Source: Anaerolineales bacterium
GTDB taxonomy: Bacteria; Chloroflexota; Anaerolineae; 4572-78; J111
NCBI GenBank assembly: GCA_015075405.1
Contig: JABTUK010000001.1
Location: 372,001-436,000, forward strand
Direction: 5' to 3'
Length of the DNA: 64,000 nt
A program made the position numbers and the translations under genes. Positions within the stretch are counted from its first letter, which is position 1, and every line of letters starts with the position of its first letter. Positions 19,853 to 29,783 of the stretch are shown one piece after another. The notes under the pieces are model-generated. The model saw only the letters and a list, made by a program, of their open reading frames with translations. It was not told where the DNA came from and did not search any database.

Positions 19853-20256
19853 GTTATCTGCTAGATACGAACGCTTGTATCTCTTATCTTAATGATCGCA
19901 GCTCACCTGTAACAGCTCGATTGGCGATGACAAAACCTGATGAGGTTTTTGTGTCAAATTGTGAAAGCTGAGCTTTACTACGGCGCTTATAAAAGTACGC
20001 AACGAAGAAGTAACCTGGATCTGCTAGCACACTTTTCTCTCCCAATTTGCCAGTTTACCTTTCAACGATCAAGCTACAGAAGTCTATGGTCGCATTCGCG
20101 CTCGTTTGGCTGTTCAAGGGACTCCTATTGGTCCTAACGATTTAATCATTGCTGCCATAGCTATAGCTCATAATGTCACGTTAGTCACCACACAATACCC
20201 GTGAGTTTAGCCGGGTAGATAACTTGCAGATCGAGGACTGGGCGGCTACATTGTAA
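19849..20256 (+). pseudogene. VapC-like PIN-domain toxin, frameshifted
   Basis: Frame-joined translation from GTG 19849 gives MSYLLDTNACISYLND (first acidic residue of the PIN site in LLDTN), then VKAELYYGAYKS (conserved Glu), EVYGRIRARLAVQGTPIGPNDLIIAAIA (the conserved Asp in NDLIIAA) and a C-terminal VDNLQIEDW. These are the ordered PIN motifs of VapC ribonucleases. At least three single-base shifts are present. It overlaps the antitoxin stop. It may be inactive or only mis-sequenced. Confidence 0.7.
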
Positions 20257-20290
20257 CCGCTTGAATTGTTTACCCCAAGGAGAACCCATC

Positions 20291-21708
20291 ATGGACGAGT
20301 CAAGCCTGACCGAAACTGTCCCGACCCGCACAACAGACATTCACGATACCATCCTAACCACCATTGGCTGGACGCCGCTGGTGCGGCTGAACCGGGTCAC
20401 GCGCGGGGTGCAGCCAACCGTATTGGCTGGGTTGAGTTTTTCAATCCGGGAGGATCGGTCAAAGACCGGATTGGCCCGGCCATCATCGCCGAGGCCGAGC
20501 AGTCAGGCCGGCTCAAACCGGGCGGGGTTATCGTCGAGGCGACCAGCGGCAATACCGGGGTCGGGTTGGCGATTGCCGCCGCCATCAAAGGTTACAAGTG
20601 CATCTTTGTCATGCCCGACAAAATGAGCGATGAGAAAATTCGCCTGCTGCGGGCCTTTGGGGCGCGGGTGGTCATCACCCCCACCGCCGTCGAACCGGAA
20701 GACCCACGCAGCTACTACTCCGTAGCCAACCGCCTGGTGGCCGAAACGCCCAACGCCATCCTGGCCAACCAGTACCACAACCCGGTCAACCCGCAGAGCC
20801 ACTACCAATTGACCGGGCCGGAGTTATGGCAGCAGACCGGCGGGCGGATTGATGTCTTTGTGGCCGGGATGGGCACAGGCGGGACCATCAGCGGAGGGCC
20901 GCTACCTCAAAAAGCAGAACCCGGCGGTTAAAATTGTGGGGGTAGACCCGATTGGCTCGATTCTGCACGACCTGTTTCAAACCGGGCAGACTGTCCCGGC
21001 CCAGGGGTACAAAGTGGAGGGCATTGGCGAGGATTTTCTACCCTCAACGCTCGACCTGTCGGTAATAGATGAAACGGTGCAGGTCAACGATAAGGAGTCA
21101 TTTCTGATGACCCGGCGGCTGGTGCGGGAAGAGGGGATTTTTGCGGCGGCTCGTCGGGGACGGCGGTGGCCGGCGCGCTGCGCTACATCGAGGAGCACGA
21201 TCTCGGCCCCAAGACGACGGTGGTGGTCATCTTGCCTGATTCCGGCTCGCGCTACTTGAGCAAGGTTTTCAACGACGACTGGATGCGCGAGAACCGTTTT
21301 CTGGAGTCGGCCTGGGTGGAAGTCCGCGCCGCCGATGTGCTGGCGGCCAAACCCAGCCCGGTTCTCTATACCGCCCAGCCCAGCGATCGCCAGCTCGACG
21401 TGATTGCGATGATGAAGGAGCACAACATCTCGCAGTGCCGGTGGTAGCCGATGGTCATTTGGTCGGCATTGTGACCGAGGTGGAACTGCTCAACCACATG
21501 CTCAGCGCCGGCCACACCCACGAGGCCGGCGAAACCATCGAACCCATCATGCCCCTAAGTGACCACCATTCCACCCGACACCTCGCTGGAAGCCCTGCTC
21601 AGCGTCTTTTCGACCCACCAGGTGGCGCTCGTGGTCGAAGCCGAGCAGCCGGTGGGCATTATTACCAAGATTGATTTGCTGGATTTCTTGACGGGCAGAG
21701 TCAGGTAG
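20291..21708 (+). pseudogene. Cystathionine beta-synthase with CBS domain pair, frameshifted
   Basis: Repaired across four or five single-base shifts, this is a full CBS-type enzyme. The N-terminal PLP fold has [11 protein letters not shown] with the PLP lysine, [12 protein letters not shown] and [12 protein letters not shown]. The C-terminal Bateman module includes VLYTAQPSDRQLDVIAMM, VVADGHLVGIVTEVELLNHM and VALVVEAEQPVGIITKIDLL. The enzyme joins serine and homocysteine to cystathionine. The convergent downstream gene encodes the matching gamma-lyase-type enzyme, so together they suggest reverse trans-sulfuration. CAAGGAG precedes the ATG. The shifts (near 20430, 20895, 21150, 21435 and 21560) leave all motifs intact, which favours sequencing error. 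Confidence 0.85.
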
Positions 21709-21770
21709 ACAGTATACGGTAGACGGTAGACAGGGGATTTTTACCCCGTCTACTGTCTACTGTCTACCGT
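21709..21770. terminator. Hairpin between convergent trans-sulfuration genes
   Basis: Words of GTAGACGGTAGAC are followed by a short T-rich loop and the inverted GTCTACTGTCTACCGTCTAC, a long stem with a GGGG/CCCC base pair block near the loop. Its position between two convergent stops suits a bidirectional terminator. It belongs to the set of tandem-word hairpins common here. Confidence 0.5.
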
Positions 21771-22904
21771 CTACTGATTCAGCGCTTGCTCCAAATCGGC
21801 CAACAAATCCTCGACATGCTCCACCCCCACTGAGAGCCGCACCAGGCCGGGGTCTACGGCCAGGGGAATCGGCGACGGAGGCGTGGGTCATGGCGGCGGG
21901 ATGCTCGATGAGCGACTCGACCCCGCCCAGCGACTCGGCCAGGGCAAAAATCCGGGTGGCGGCGACCATCTTCCGGGCGGCGGGTTCGCCCCCTTCAAGA
22001 CAAAGGAAATCATCCCGCCGAAATCGCGCATCTGGCGGGCGGCCAGGGCGTGGCCGGGGTCGCCGGGCAGGCCGGGGTAATGGACACGAGCCACTGCCGG
22101 ATGTTCCACCAGAAAAGCGGCAATTTGTTTGGCGTTGGCGCAGTGGCGTTCCATCGCAGGGCCAGCGTCTTGACTCCGCGCAGCACCAGCCAGCAGTCCA
22201 TGGGGCCGGGCACGGCCCCAATGGCGTTTTGCAAAAACTTCAGGCGCTGGTAGGCTTCGGCGTCGCTGGTCAAAATGGCCCCGCCGACCACATCGGAATG
22301 GCCGCCCAGGTACTTGGTGGTGCTGTGACCACAAAATCCGCGCCCAGGGCCAAAGGCTGCTGCAAAAAAGGCGTGGCAAAGGTGTTGTCCACCGCCACTT
22401 TGGCCCCGGCTGCGTGAGCCAATTGGCTGACGGCGGCAATATCGGCCAGGCGGAGATGGGGTTGGTCGGCGTCTCCAGCCAGACCAGCCGGGTTTGCGGG
22501 CGCAACGCGGCTTCTACGGCCTCAAATCGGCCATATTCACCGGGTCAAACAACAGCCCATAGCCGCGCAGTATCTTATCCAGCAGGCGATAGGTTCGCCG
22601 TATACGTCGTCGCCCAGCAACACGTGCTCACCGGGGCGACCAGCCGGAACAGCGTATCGGTCGCCGCCAGGCCCGAAGCAAAGGCCAGGCCAAAGTCGGC
22701 CCCTTCCAGGGCGGCCAGGCAGCTTTGCAGGGCGGTGCGGGTGGGGTTGTCGGTGCGCGAATACTCGTAGCCCTTAAAGACGCCCACCTCGCTCTGCGCA
22801 TAGGTCGAGGTTTGATAAATCAGGGTCATCACCGCCCCGGTCGCCGGGTCGGGCGGTTGGCCGGCGTGGATGGCTAACGTTTCAAAGTGATGGTTGGTTT
22901 CCAT
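21771..22904 (-). pseudogene. Cystathionine gamma-synthase/lyase family PLP enzyme, frameshifted
   Basis: The start METNHHFETLAIHAGQPPDP at 22904 follows a good GGAGAAACC site. The frame then gives YEYSRTDNPTRTALQ, FASGLAATDTLF, and, after shifts, ETPTNP, a PLP-lysine region visible in pieces, and the C-terminal GGMISFVLKG and ALAESLGGVESLIEHPAAMTHASV. This is the Cys/Met metabolism PLP family; about 377 residues if repaired. Substrate (cystathionine gamma-lyase, gamma-synthase or Met gamma-lyase) cannot be fixed from motifs, but the neighbouring beta-synthase favours a lyase acting on cystathionine. Five or so single-base lesions interrupt it. Confidence 0.82.
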
Positions 22905-22920
22905 TGGTTTCTCCTGTTAA

Positions 22921-23019
22921 ACCGGTAGTAAAAGTAGTAGATAGTAGGTAGTAGGTAGTAGGTAGTAGGTAGTAGGGGGTAGGGGTAGGGAGTAGGGGTA
23001 GGGAGTAAGGGGGGTGGTT
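22921..23019. repeat. GTAGTAG/GGGTAGGGAGTAG simple repeats
   Basis: Tandem AGTAGGT words and GGGTAGGGGTAGGGAG words fill the gap upstream of the PLP enzyme gene. No promoter could be picked out. Confidence 0.6.
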
Positions 23020-23043
23020 TGAAGTATGGAGGGTAGTCTTAAT

Positions 23044-23137
23044 GGATCCAAATTTGAGGAGACAGTACGCCCACGGGCAGCGCGCTTCGCAGTCGGCACG
23101 TGGGCGTGCCCGCTTCGCGTCCTCGGAAATCGGATCT
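23044..23137. repeat. Dispersed palindromic element (GATCCAAATTT family), copy 2
   Basis: It begins GGATCCAAATTTGAGGAGAC and ends GCTTCGCGTCCTCGGAAATC followed by GGATCT, with inverted GTGGGCGTGCCCG blocks inside. It is the same family as the copies near 17692, 46921 and 53080. Confidence 0.75.
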
Positions 23138-23200
23138 AATGAGTCTGCTTCAAGCTTCTATCTACCATCTTCTGTCTTCTCCCCTACTCCCTACTACCTA

Positions 23201-23827
23201 CTACTTACTCCTTAATCTGTAGCCAAAGCCCCAGACCGTCTCGATCCATTCTTTACCGATACGCTCGCGGACCCGGCTGACCATTTTATCAATCTGGTAA
23301 TCATACACGGCCTCGCTCTGGTCTTCCGGCCAGACGGCGGCAGCCAGTTCATCCTTGCTGACCGCCTCGCCGGTTCGCTGATAGAGATAGAGCAGCAAAT
23401 CAAACTGCTTGGTGGTTAACGGCGGCGTTAAAAGCTGGCTGTGCAGCCAGACCTGGCGGGCGCTGGCATCCACCCGCAGCCGGGCCAGCGAGGCGGCCAG
23501 GTTGGGCTGAGTGCGGGTAGCCGCCGGGTCAACAAAGCGGAGCGCGACCGACCCGATACGAATTTCTGCGCCATCGGCCAGGGGCGTTTCGGCGGTTACC
23601 CGCTCGTTGTCCAGCAGCGTGCCATTTTTGCTGTCCAAATCGCGCAGCCAGTAGACATCTTCCCGCCGGACAATCTGGGCGTGGCGGCGGCTGGCAAAAT
23701 CGTTGTCAATCACCACCTGGCAGCTTGCCGCCCGGCCCAGGGTGGTCACATCATCCACCAGCAAAATTTCCTGGCCCACCCGCCCCAACCCCTCACGCAC
23801 CACCAGCCTGGCAACGTTATGACTCAT
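23201..23827 (-). CDS. FHA domain plus OmpR-type winged-helix regulator
   Basis: The 208-residue protein has an FHA domain at about residues 8-95, with the phosphothreonine-binding elements LGRAASCQVVI, SRRHAQI and DLDSKNGTLLDNERV. A winged-helix DNA-binding domain of the OmpR/PhoB C-terminal type follows at about 115-207 (LTTKQFDLLLYLYQRTGEAV, VWPED, YQIDKMVSRVRERIG, VWGFGYRL). Such proteins probably link Ser/Thr phosphorylation to transcription. A Ser/Thr kinase gene lies 0.5 kb away on the opposite strand, a plausible partner by inference. ATG 23827 was chosen over TTG 23833 because AGGA lies 8 nt before it. Confidence 0.9.
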   Translation of the reverse strand: MSHNVARLVVREGLGRVGQEILLVDDVTTLGRAASCQVVIDNDFASRRHAQIVRREDVYWLRDLDSKNGTLLDNERVTAETPLADGAEIRIGSVALRFVDPAATRTQPNLAASLARLRVDASARQVWLHSQLLTPPLTTKQFDLLLYLYQRTGEAVSKDELAAAVWPEDQSEAVYDYQIDKMVSRVRERIGKEWIETVWGFGYRLRSK

Positions 23828-23923
23828 GCTCAAAATCCTGATTCTGTGTTATTATAAGGGAGAGTAGCCAGATGTCAGTAGTCAGTAATCAGATTACGTG
23901 ATGCCTGATACGTGAATCTATTA

Positions 23924-24298
23924 CCTGACACCCGACACTTGACACCCGACACTTGACACCTGACACTTGACACCCGACACTTGACACCTGACACTTGACA
24001 CCCGACACTTGACACCCGACACTTGACACCCGACACTTGACACCCGACACTTGACACCCGACACTTGACACCCGACACTTGACACTTGACACCCGACACT
24101 TGACACCCGACACTTGACACCCGACACTTGACACCCGACACTTGACACCCGACACTTGACACCCGACACTTGACACCCGACACTTGACACCCGACACTTG
24201 ACACCTGACACTTGACACCTGACACTTGACACCCGACACTTGACACCCGACACTTGACACCCGACACTTGACACCTGACACTTGACACCTGACACCTA
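23924..24298. repeat. 14-bp tandem repeat, about 26 units
   Basis: The unit is CACTTGACACCCGA, with CCTGA variants in some copies, repeated almost perfectly. All three minus-strand frames stay open through it because 14 is not a multiple of 3; the resulting Val/Ser/Cys-rich peptides are not genes. The array lies in the gap between the divergent FHA regulator and Ser/Thr kinase genes, ending 34 nt before the kinase start. TTGACA is contained in every unit, so the block carries many -35-like hexamers in phase. Confidence 0.9.
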
Positions 24299-24332
24299 TT
24301 CATGATACACAACATACCCTTGTAGACAAGCC

Positions 24333-25997
24333 GTGATTGCAGAAGAATTGCTGGGCCAGCGGATTGGCCCCTACATCATTGAAGCGATTTTGGGCAGTGG
24401 GGGGATGGCCGTGGTTTATCGCGCCCGCCACAGCCAGGGTGAGGCGGTGGCGCTCAAGGTGCTTTTTCCGCCGCCGGGCGCAGGCAAGGAAATGCAGGCC
24501 CGCTTTGAGCGCGAAGCCCGCACGGCCATGCGGCTGCGCCACCCGGCTATTGTCCACGTGTTAGAGGCAGGGCATGACGGGGGCCGAACTTTTATGGCCA
24601 TGGCCCTGATTGAAGGCGAGTCGCTGGCCGACCGGCTGGCCCGCGCCGGCTCGCTGGACGAAGCGACCGCTACCGACATCGCCTGGCAAATGGCCGATGC
24701 GTTGGATTATGCTCACCGGCAGGGCGTGGTCCACCGCGACATCAAGCCATCCAATATTTTGCTGGCCGCGGATGGTCGGGCGCTGCTGACCGACTTCGGG
24801 GTGGCCCTGGCCCTCGACGACCTGGCCCTGACCCGCACCGGCCACACCGTCGGCACGCCGGCCTACATGGCCCCGGAGCAGGCCAACGGCCAGGCGGTGG
24901 ATGGGCGGGCCGATCTTTACAGCCTGGGCGTGGTGCTGTACCAGATGGTCACCGGCCGCACCCCTTTCCGCGGCAACACCCCCCAGGTGCTCCACGCCCA
25001 CGTGTACGACCTGCCGCCGGCTCCGTCCACGATGGTCAGAGTCTCGCCGGGGCTGGAAGCGATTATTTTAAGGGCGCTGGCCAAAGACCCGGCCCAACGT
25101 TTTCTGAGCGGCGCAGCGATGGCCCAGGCCCTGACCCGCTTGAGCGACCAAACGACACCAATGCCGGCCTCCAGCAAAACAAAACAATCCCGCCTCCGCT
25201 GGCTCTGGCCTGCCCTGATTGTTCTGGTTTTGGTGCTGCTCGGTGTATTTATCTCGCTCAGTTTCACCTCAGTCACGTTGACCAACTCCGGCACGCCGCG
25301 GGCTACATCCACCCCCTGGGCCACCCCCCTGCCAACTTTTACGGCGACAGTTCCGCCCACCGCCTCGCCCACCCTTACTCTTTCGCCCACAGCGCCCCCT
25401 ACAGCGACCGCAACCCCGACTCTGTCACCCTCGTCCACGCCCGTTCCGGCCACCGCCACGCCAACCGATGTACCTGTCGCCAACCCGCCAACCGACACAC
25501 CGCCTCCCGCCACCTCGCCTCCTCCCACCGCCACCCCCTGCCCGGTGCCCATCACCACCACGCTGACCATCGCCCTGGATAATTCAGGCAGCGCCGCCTT
25601 AGGCTGTCCGCGCACTGAGGCGATCATCGTGGCCGCGGCGCAGCAGCCGTTTGAAAACGGGCTGATGTTGTGGCGGGAGGATGTCAACGTAATTTACGGG
25701 CTGCGGCCCGATCAAACCTGGTTCTTTACCGGCGATACTTGGCGCGAGGGGGTGGACCCTTCGGAAGACCCGGCCTTAGCGCCACCGGCTGGCTTGTACC
25801 AGCCGGTGCGCGGCTTTGGCAAAGTCTGGCGCGAGCGGCCCGGCCTGCGCGAGACCCTCGGCTGGGCGACAGCAGAGGAGCAGGGTTTTACGGCGGTGAT
25901 TCAAGAGTTTGCCGGCGGTACGGTGTGGCAGGAGAGCGAAGGCGAGGGCGGGGTGATTTTGTTGAACAATGGCTATTATCAAGTCAGCGAGTTTTGA
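24333..25997 (+). CDS. Transmembrane Ser/Thr protein kinase
   Basis: The 554-residue protein has a Hanks-type kinase domain at about 12-270: glycine loop GSGGMAVVY, Lys42 in VALK, catalytic HRD (134-136) in VVHRDIKPSNI, DFG (154-156), and GTPAYMAPEQ. A transmembrane helix spans about 289-311, so the kinase is cytoplasmic. A Thr/Pro-rich extracellular linker follows, then a C-terminal domain containing PFENGLMLW and PVRGFGKVWRERPGL, similar to the C-terminus of the lipoprotein at 17866-19413. The start is GTG at 24333 with a weak ribosome site. The upstream 14-bp repeat block probably contains or shapes its promoter. Likely partner: the FHA regulator upstream. Confidence 0.93.
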   Translation: MIAEELLGQRIGPYIIEAILGSGGMAVVYRARHSQGEAVALKVLFPPPGAGKEMQARFEREARTAMRLRHPAIVHVLEAGHDGGRTFMAMALIEGESLADRLARAGSLDEATATDIAWQMADALDYAHRQGVVHRDIKPSNILLAADGRALLTDFGVALALDDLALTRTGHTVGTPAYMAPEQANGQAVDGRADLYSLGVVLYQMVTGRTPFRGNTPQVLHAHVYDLPPAPSTMVRVSPGLEAIILRALAKDPAQRFLSGAAMAQALTRLSDQTTPMPASSKTKQSRLRWLWPALIVLVLVLLGVFISLSFTSVTLTNSGTPRATSTPWATPLPTFTATVPPTASPTLTLSPTAPPTATATPTLSPSSTPVPATATPTDVPVANPPTDTPPPATSPPPTATPCPVPITTTLTIALDNSGSAALGCPRTEAIIVAAAQQPFENGLMLWREDVNVIYGLRPDQTWFFTGDTWREGVDPSEDPALAPPAGLYQPVRGFGKVWRERPGLRETLGWATAEEQGFTAVIQEFAGGTVWQESEGEGGVILLNNGYYQVSEF

Positions 25998-26044
25998 GGG
26001 AATAAAAAAGTTCATTGATCGTTATTCATCCCTCATGACACTGA

Positions 26045-27160
26045 TCAAAACGAATCTGGATTGAATACCTGGGCGAAATACCGGACGAGAAGCTGGCTGC
26101 GGCTATGCACGTTGAGCTTCTCATACACATGCCTGAGGTGAGACTCGATGGTGTGTTCGGTGACAACCAAAGTCCGGGCGATTTGCCGGTTATTCAATCC
26201 CCGCACGACCTGTTCGACAACCTGCCCTTCTTGGGGAGTGAGGTTCCAATGTGGCGGTATTGCCGGGGGGACCGGCTGCCAGGGCGGTACCAGCACCACT
26301 GCGATTGTCCCATCAGCGCCCGCCAGCGATGCTTCGACTCGTAACTGGCCTTTAGGTGTCGGCACATAGATCCTTGCCGGTGCGCTTTGTGGTTCAGAGG
26401 CACGCAGTCCGGCGATTGCCGCCCAGACCACGGTCGGCAGGGGGTGTTTTGGGGCCACCTCGGCTTCCCAGAGTACCTTGAGCCAAGTTTCTGCCGCTGG
26501 AGTAGACGACTGGACCTGCCCATTCGGCGCCAGCATTAAAACACCGCACAACTCCGAGGTAGCAGTGTTTGCACTGCCCAGGGCACGTTCATGATCAAAG
26601 GCAGCCCATAAAATTCGCCCAACCAGGGGGGCAACCAGACGGAGGAAAGCCACATCGGTGGGTCGAAATGGCTTGCCGGGGTCGAAGCGGGCCAGATCAA
26701 GCGCCGCGATCCAGCGGCCTTCCGCGGGAAAAAAGGCCCGCAAGATACCTCCCCTTGCTCCCGTAAATTCATGAAATGCCCGGTAATATTCGAGGGCCGA
26801 TAACTGGCTGGCGAGATACCTGGGTAGCCCCCACGATGTTTCGGGCCGGTCGTGGAGGGCGACGGCGGTGAGGCCAGCCCGCATCAGGCTGGGGTGGGTG
26901 AAGTCTGCGCGGGGTTCGTTCAGGTACATGGTTCGCAAATACCAATGCGTATGAGGTCGCATGTTGGCGCTGACCGCCAGCAGACGATTAAACAAGAGAG
27001 TGCTTGGATCTACCGCGCATAACTGCGCCCCATCAGACCAGACCGCCAGTTCAATCGCGGCTATCAGCCGCTCTCCCAATTGCCGGGACGATAACCTCCT
27101 ATCGGCAAGGTGGGCAATCTGCTGTCGGGCGAGTTCTTGTACCCGTGAAAGTCGGGGCAT
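26045..27160 (-). CDS. LuxR-family transcriptional regulator
   Basis: The 371-residue protein ends in a LuxR-type helix-turn-helix (about 300-360: LTPQEGQVVEQVVRGLNNRQ, then TLVVTEHTIESHLRHVYEKL). The N-terminal 280 residues show no domain I can name with certainty; their layout resembles GAF/PAS sensor regions. The ATG at 27160 was preferred over 27199 because GGGAGGT lies 6 nt upstream of it. It is divergent from the SnoaL-like gene at 27283, with a 122-bp shared gap, so it may control that gene. Confidence 0.85.
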   Translation of the reverse strand: MPRLSRVQELARQQIAHLADRRLSSRQLGERLIAAIELAVWSDGAQLCAVDPSTLLFNRLLAVSANMRPHTHWYLRTMYLNEPRADFTHPSLMRAGLTAVALHDRPETSWGLPRYLASQLSALEYYRAFHEFTGARGGILRAFFPAEGRWIAALDLARFDPGKPFRPTDVAFLRLVAPLVGRILWAAFDHERALGSANTATSELCGVLMLAPNGQVQSSTPAAETWLKVLWEAEVAPKHPLPTVVWAAIAGLRASEPQSAPARIYVPTPKGQLRVEASLAGADGTIAVVLVPPWQPVPPAIPPHWNLTPQEGQVVEQVVRGLNNRQIARTLVVTEHTIESHLRHVYEKLNVHSRSQLLVRYFAQVFNPDSF

Positions 27161-27282
27161 CAACGCACCTCCCGGCGAAAGATCACAACCATTCCCCAAA
27201 GATCACTGATTTCCGTGATGCGAGCAGGGAAGACAGAGTGATATTATACAGCAAATTACTATTCTTGTATAGGAGGAACCAT

Positions 27283-27717
27283 ATGGCCGCTGACGAATTG
27301 AAGGCGATGGCCCGCCGATACATCGAGGAGGTTTGGAACAAGGGCAACCTTGCCCTGATAGATGAGTTGTTTGCGCCCGATTACATCAATCACAGTCCGA
27401 ACGCCGGACAGATGGCAGGTCCCGAAGGACTTAAACAACTCATTGCTACCTTTCGCAAGGCCTCGCCCGATCTGCATTTCACCATTGATGACATGCTGGC
27501 AGAAGGAGACCGGGTGGTGACTCGCTGGACAGCACGGGGGACGCACCAGGGCGAGTTGATGGGGATTCCACCGACGAACAAGCGGATCACAGTGACAGCG
27601 ATTGTGATTGATCGGATTGTTGACGGCAGATTTGTCGAACACTGGGCCGGCCGGGATGATTTGGGGATGTATCAACAGCTTGGCCTCATCCCTGCCCTTG
27701 AGCCGATGCCCCGCTAG
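27283..27717 (+). CDS. SnoaL-like polyketide cyclase family protein
   Basis: The 144-residue protein has the SnoaL/ester-cyclase pattern: MARRYIEEVWNKGNLALIDE, LFAPDYINHSP, LKQLIATFRKASPDLHFTID, EGDRVVTRWTARGTHQGEL, GIPPTNKRITVTAIVIDRIV and a final WAGRDDLGMYQQLG. These are NTF2-fold proteins, some of them hydrolases or isomerases; many are of unknown substrate. AGGAGG at 27271-27276 marks the ATG at 27283. The gene is alone, divergent from the LuxR regulator and followed by a shared terminator. Confidence 0.9.
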   Translation: MAADELKAMARRYIEEVWNKGNLALIDELFAPDYINHSPNAGQMAGPEGLKQLIATFRKASPDLHFTIDDMLAEGDRVVTRWTARGTHQGELMGIPPTNKRITVTAIVIDRIVDGRFVEHWAGRDDLGMYQQLGLIPALEPMPR

Positions 27718-27722
27718 TGGTA

Positions 27723-27762
27723 AAAAAAAGGGGTGTAGATTAAATCTACACCCCTAAATTTT
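27723..27762. terminator. Bidirectional terminator between snoaL-like gene and dnaK
   Basis: A run of A is followed by the perfect stem AGGGGTGTAGATT/AATCTACACCCCT and an AATTTT tail. It works as a terminator hairpin for both convergent genes, with T-rich tails on both strands. Confidence 0.85.
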
Positions 27763-27770
27763 CGAAGATC

Positions 27771-29675
27771 TTACGCTTCGGTAAATTCGCCCTCGACCAC
27801 GTTCTCGTCGCTGGACTTGCCGGAACCGTTGCTGCCGTGACCGTTGGTGTAACCACCGTCGGGCTGCGGCGGCTGCTGGTAGGCGGCCTGGCCCAGCTTC
27901 ATCATCGCCTGCTGCAAAGCTTCGCTGGCGCTGACGATGCGGCCTTTGTCGTCGCCTTCCAGAGCTTTCTTCACGTCGGCCACCTTGCTTTCGACCTCGG
28001 CCTTGATAACGGCGTCGGCCTTATCGCCCAGCTCGCGCAGCGACTTTTCAGCCTGGTAGACCAGGTTATCGGCCAGGTTGCGGGCCTCGATCAGGGCCTT
28101 GCGCTCGCGGTCAGCCTCGGCGTTCTTCTCGGCTTCCTGCACCATCCGCTCGATGTCGTTCTTGTTCAGGTTGGTGCTGGCGGTAATGGTGATCCGCTGC
28201 TCCTTGCCGGTGGCCTTGTCTTTGGCGCTCACGTTCAAAATACCGTTGGCGTCAATATCAAAGGTGACTTCCACCTGCGGCACGCCACGCGGCGCGGGCG
28301 GGATGCCTTCCAGCCGGAAGCGGCCCAGGGTCATATTGTCCCCGGCCATGGGGCGCTCGCCCTGCAAGATGTGGATGTCCACGGCGGTCTGGTTGTCGTC
28401 GGCGGTGCTGAAGACTTCGCTCTTCTTGGTCGGGATGGTCGTGTTGCGCTCGATCAGCTTGGTCATCACCCCGCCCAGGGTTTCAACCCCCAGGCTCAGC
28501 GGGGTCACATCGAGCAGCAGCACATCCTTGACATCGCCGGCCAACACGCCGCCCTGAATAGCCGCGCCGACAGCTACCACTTCATCCGGGTTGACGCCTT
28601 TGTGCGGCTCTTTGCCGCCGGTCAGCTTCTTGACCAGTTCTTGAACCATCGGCATGCGGGTCGCCCCACCCACCAACACAACTTCGTCAATCTGGCTCGG
28701 CGATAACCCTGCATCTTTGAGCGCCAGATCGAACGGCCCTTTGAGTCGCTTTACCAGGTCGTCGGTAATCTGCTCAAATTTGCTGCGGGTGAATTTCAGT
28801 TGCAGGTGCTTGGGGCCGCTGGCATCGGCGGTAATAAAGGGCAGGTTGATTTCGGTTTCCATCACCGCAGACAGCTCGATCTTGGCCTTTTCGGCGGCCT
28901 CTTTGAGGCGCTGCAGGGCCTGCTTATCCTTGCTCAGGTCAATGCCCTGCTCTTTCTTGAACTCGGCCACAATCCAGTCTACAATGCGTTGGTCCCAGTC
29001 ATCGCCGCCCAGGTGAGTGTCGCCGTTGGTCGCCTTGACTTCAATCACGCCGTCGCCCACTTCCAGCACGCTCACGTCAAAGGTCCCACCGCCCAGGTCA
29101 AAGACCAGGATGGTTTCGTTGTTCTTCTTGTCCAGGCCATAGGCCAGGGCGGCCGCGGTCGGCTCGTTGATGATACGGCGCACATTGAGGCCGGCAATCT
29201 TACCGGCGTCTTTGGTTGCCTGGCGCTGGCTGTCGTTAAAGTAAGCCGGCACAGTGATCACGGCGTCGGTCACGCTCTCGCCCAAGTAGGCTTCGGCATC
29301 GGTTTTGAGCTTTTGCAGCACCATCGCCGAGATTTCCTGCGGAGTGTAGCTCTTGTTCATCACCGGCAGACGCACGCGGGCATCCCCGCTCGGCCCCTTC
29401 TCGACGTGATACGAAAGCATCTTGCGCTCGATTTCGGTATCTTCGTAATTACGCCCAATCAATCGTTTGACCGAGTAAACGGTGTTGTCGGAGTTGGTCA
29501 CTGCCTGCCGTTTGGCCGTCTGCCCCACCAGGCGTTCCTGGTTCTTGTTAAAGGCCACCACGCTGGGCGTGGTTCGACCGCCTTCGGCATTGGCAATTAC
29601 GACGGGATCGCCGCCTTCCATCACCGCCACCACACTGTTGGTTGTACCCAGGTCAATGCCTATAATCTTACCCAT
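27771..29675 (-). CDS. dnaK: Chaperone DnaK (Hsp70)
   Basis: The 634-residue product has all Hsp70 signatures: [14 protein letters not shown] at the start, [34 protein letters not shown], the [15 protein letters not shown] substrate domain and a Gly/Asn-rich C-terminal tail before VVEGEFTEA. It refolds proteins in the cytoplasm with DnaJ and GrpE, neither of which is next to it here. AGGAGG lies 9 nt before the ATG. No CIRCE element was found upstream; the gap holds tandem CAGTAATCAGTAGT words instead, so heat-shock control by HrcA is not supported by the sequence. Confidence 0.98.
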   Translation of the reverse strand: MGKIIGIDLGTTNSVVAVMEGGDPVVIANAEGGRTTPSVVAFNKNQERLVGQTAKRQAVTNSDNTVYSVKRLIGRNYEDTEIERKMLSYHVEKGPSGDARVRLPVMNKSYTPQEISAMVLQKLKTDAEAYLGESVTDAVITVPAYFNDSQRQATKDAGKIAGLNVRRIINEPTAAALAYGLDKKNNETILVFDLGGGTFDVSVLEVGDGVIEVKATNGDTHLGGDDWDQRIVDWIVAEFKKEQGIDLSKDKQALQRLKEAAEKAKIELSAVMETEINLPFITADASGPKHLQLKFTRSKFEQITDDLVKRLKGPFDLALKDAGLSPSQIDEVVLVGGATRMPMVQELVKKLTGGKEPHKGVNPDEVVAVGAAIQGGVLAGDVKDVLLLDVTPLSLGVETLGGVMTKLIERNTTIPTKKSEVFSTADDNQTAVDIHILQGERPMAGDNMTLGRFRLEGIPPAPRGVPQVEVTFDIDANGILNVSAKDKATGKEQRITITASTNLNKNDIERMVQEAEKNAEADRERKALIEARNLADNLVYQAEKSLRELGDKADAVIKAEVESKVADVKKALEGDDKGRIVSASEALQQAMMKLGQAAYQQPPQPDGGYTNGHGSNGSGKSSDENVVEGEFTEA

Positions 29676-29695
29676 AATAATCGTCCTCCTGAGAA

Positions 29696-29783
29696 AATAG
29701 TAGTCAGTAATCAGTAGTCAGTAGTCAGTAAATAGCTAAACTGATTACTGTTCACTGATTACTGTTCACTGGTAATCGTTCAT
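29696..29783. repeat. CAGTAATCAGTAGT tandem-word hairpin upstream of dnaK
   Basis: TAGTCAGTAATCAGTAGTCA words are followed by the inverted CTGATTACTGTTCACTGATT. The same words recur near 33515, 33705, 37590 and 4760. Confidence 0.6.

Noticed and set aside
23875..24315. Open frames of Val-Ser-Cys repeat peptides in all three minus frames
   Set aside because: A 14-bp tandem repeat lacking stop words stays open in every frame; not a gene.
28800..29717. 305-codon frame antisense to dnaK
   Set aside because: GC-rich conserved genes often leave long antisense frames; it has no ribosome site and dnaK is certain.
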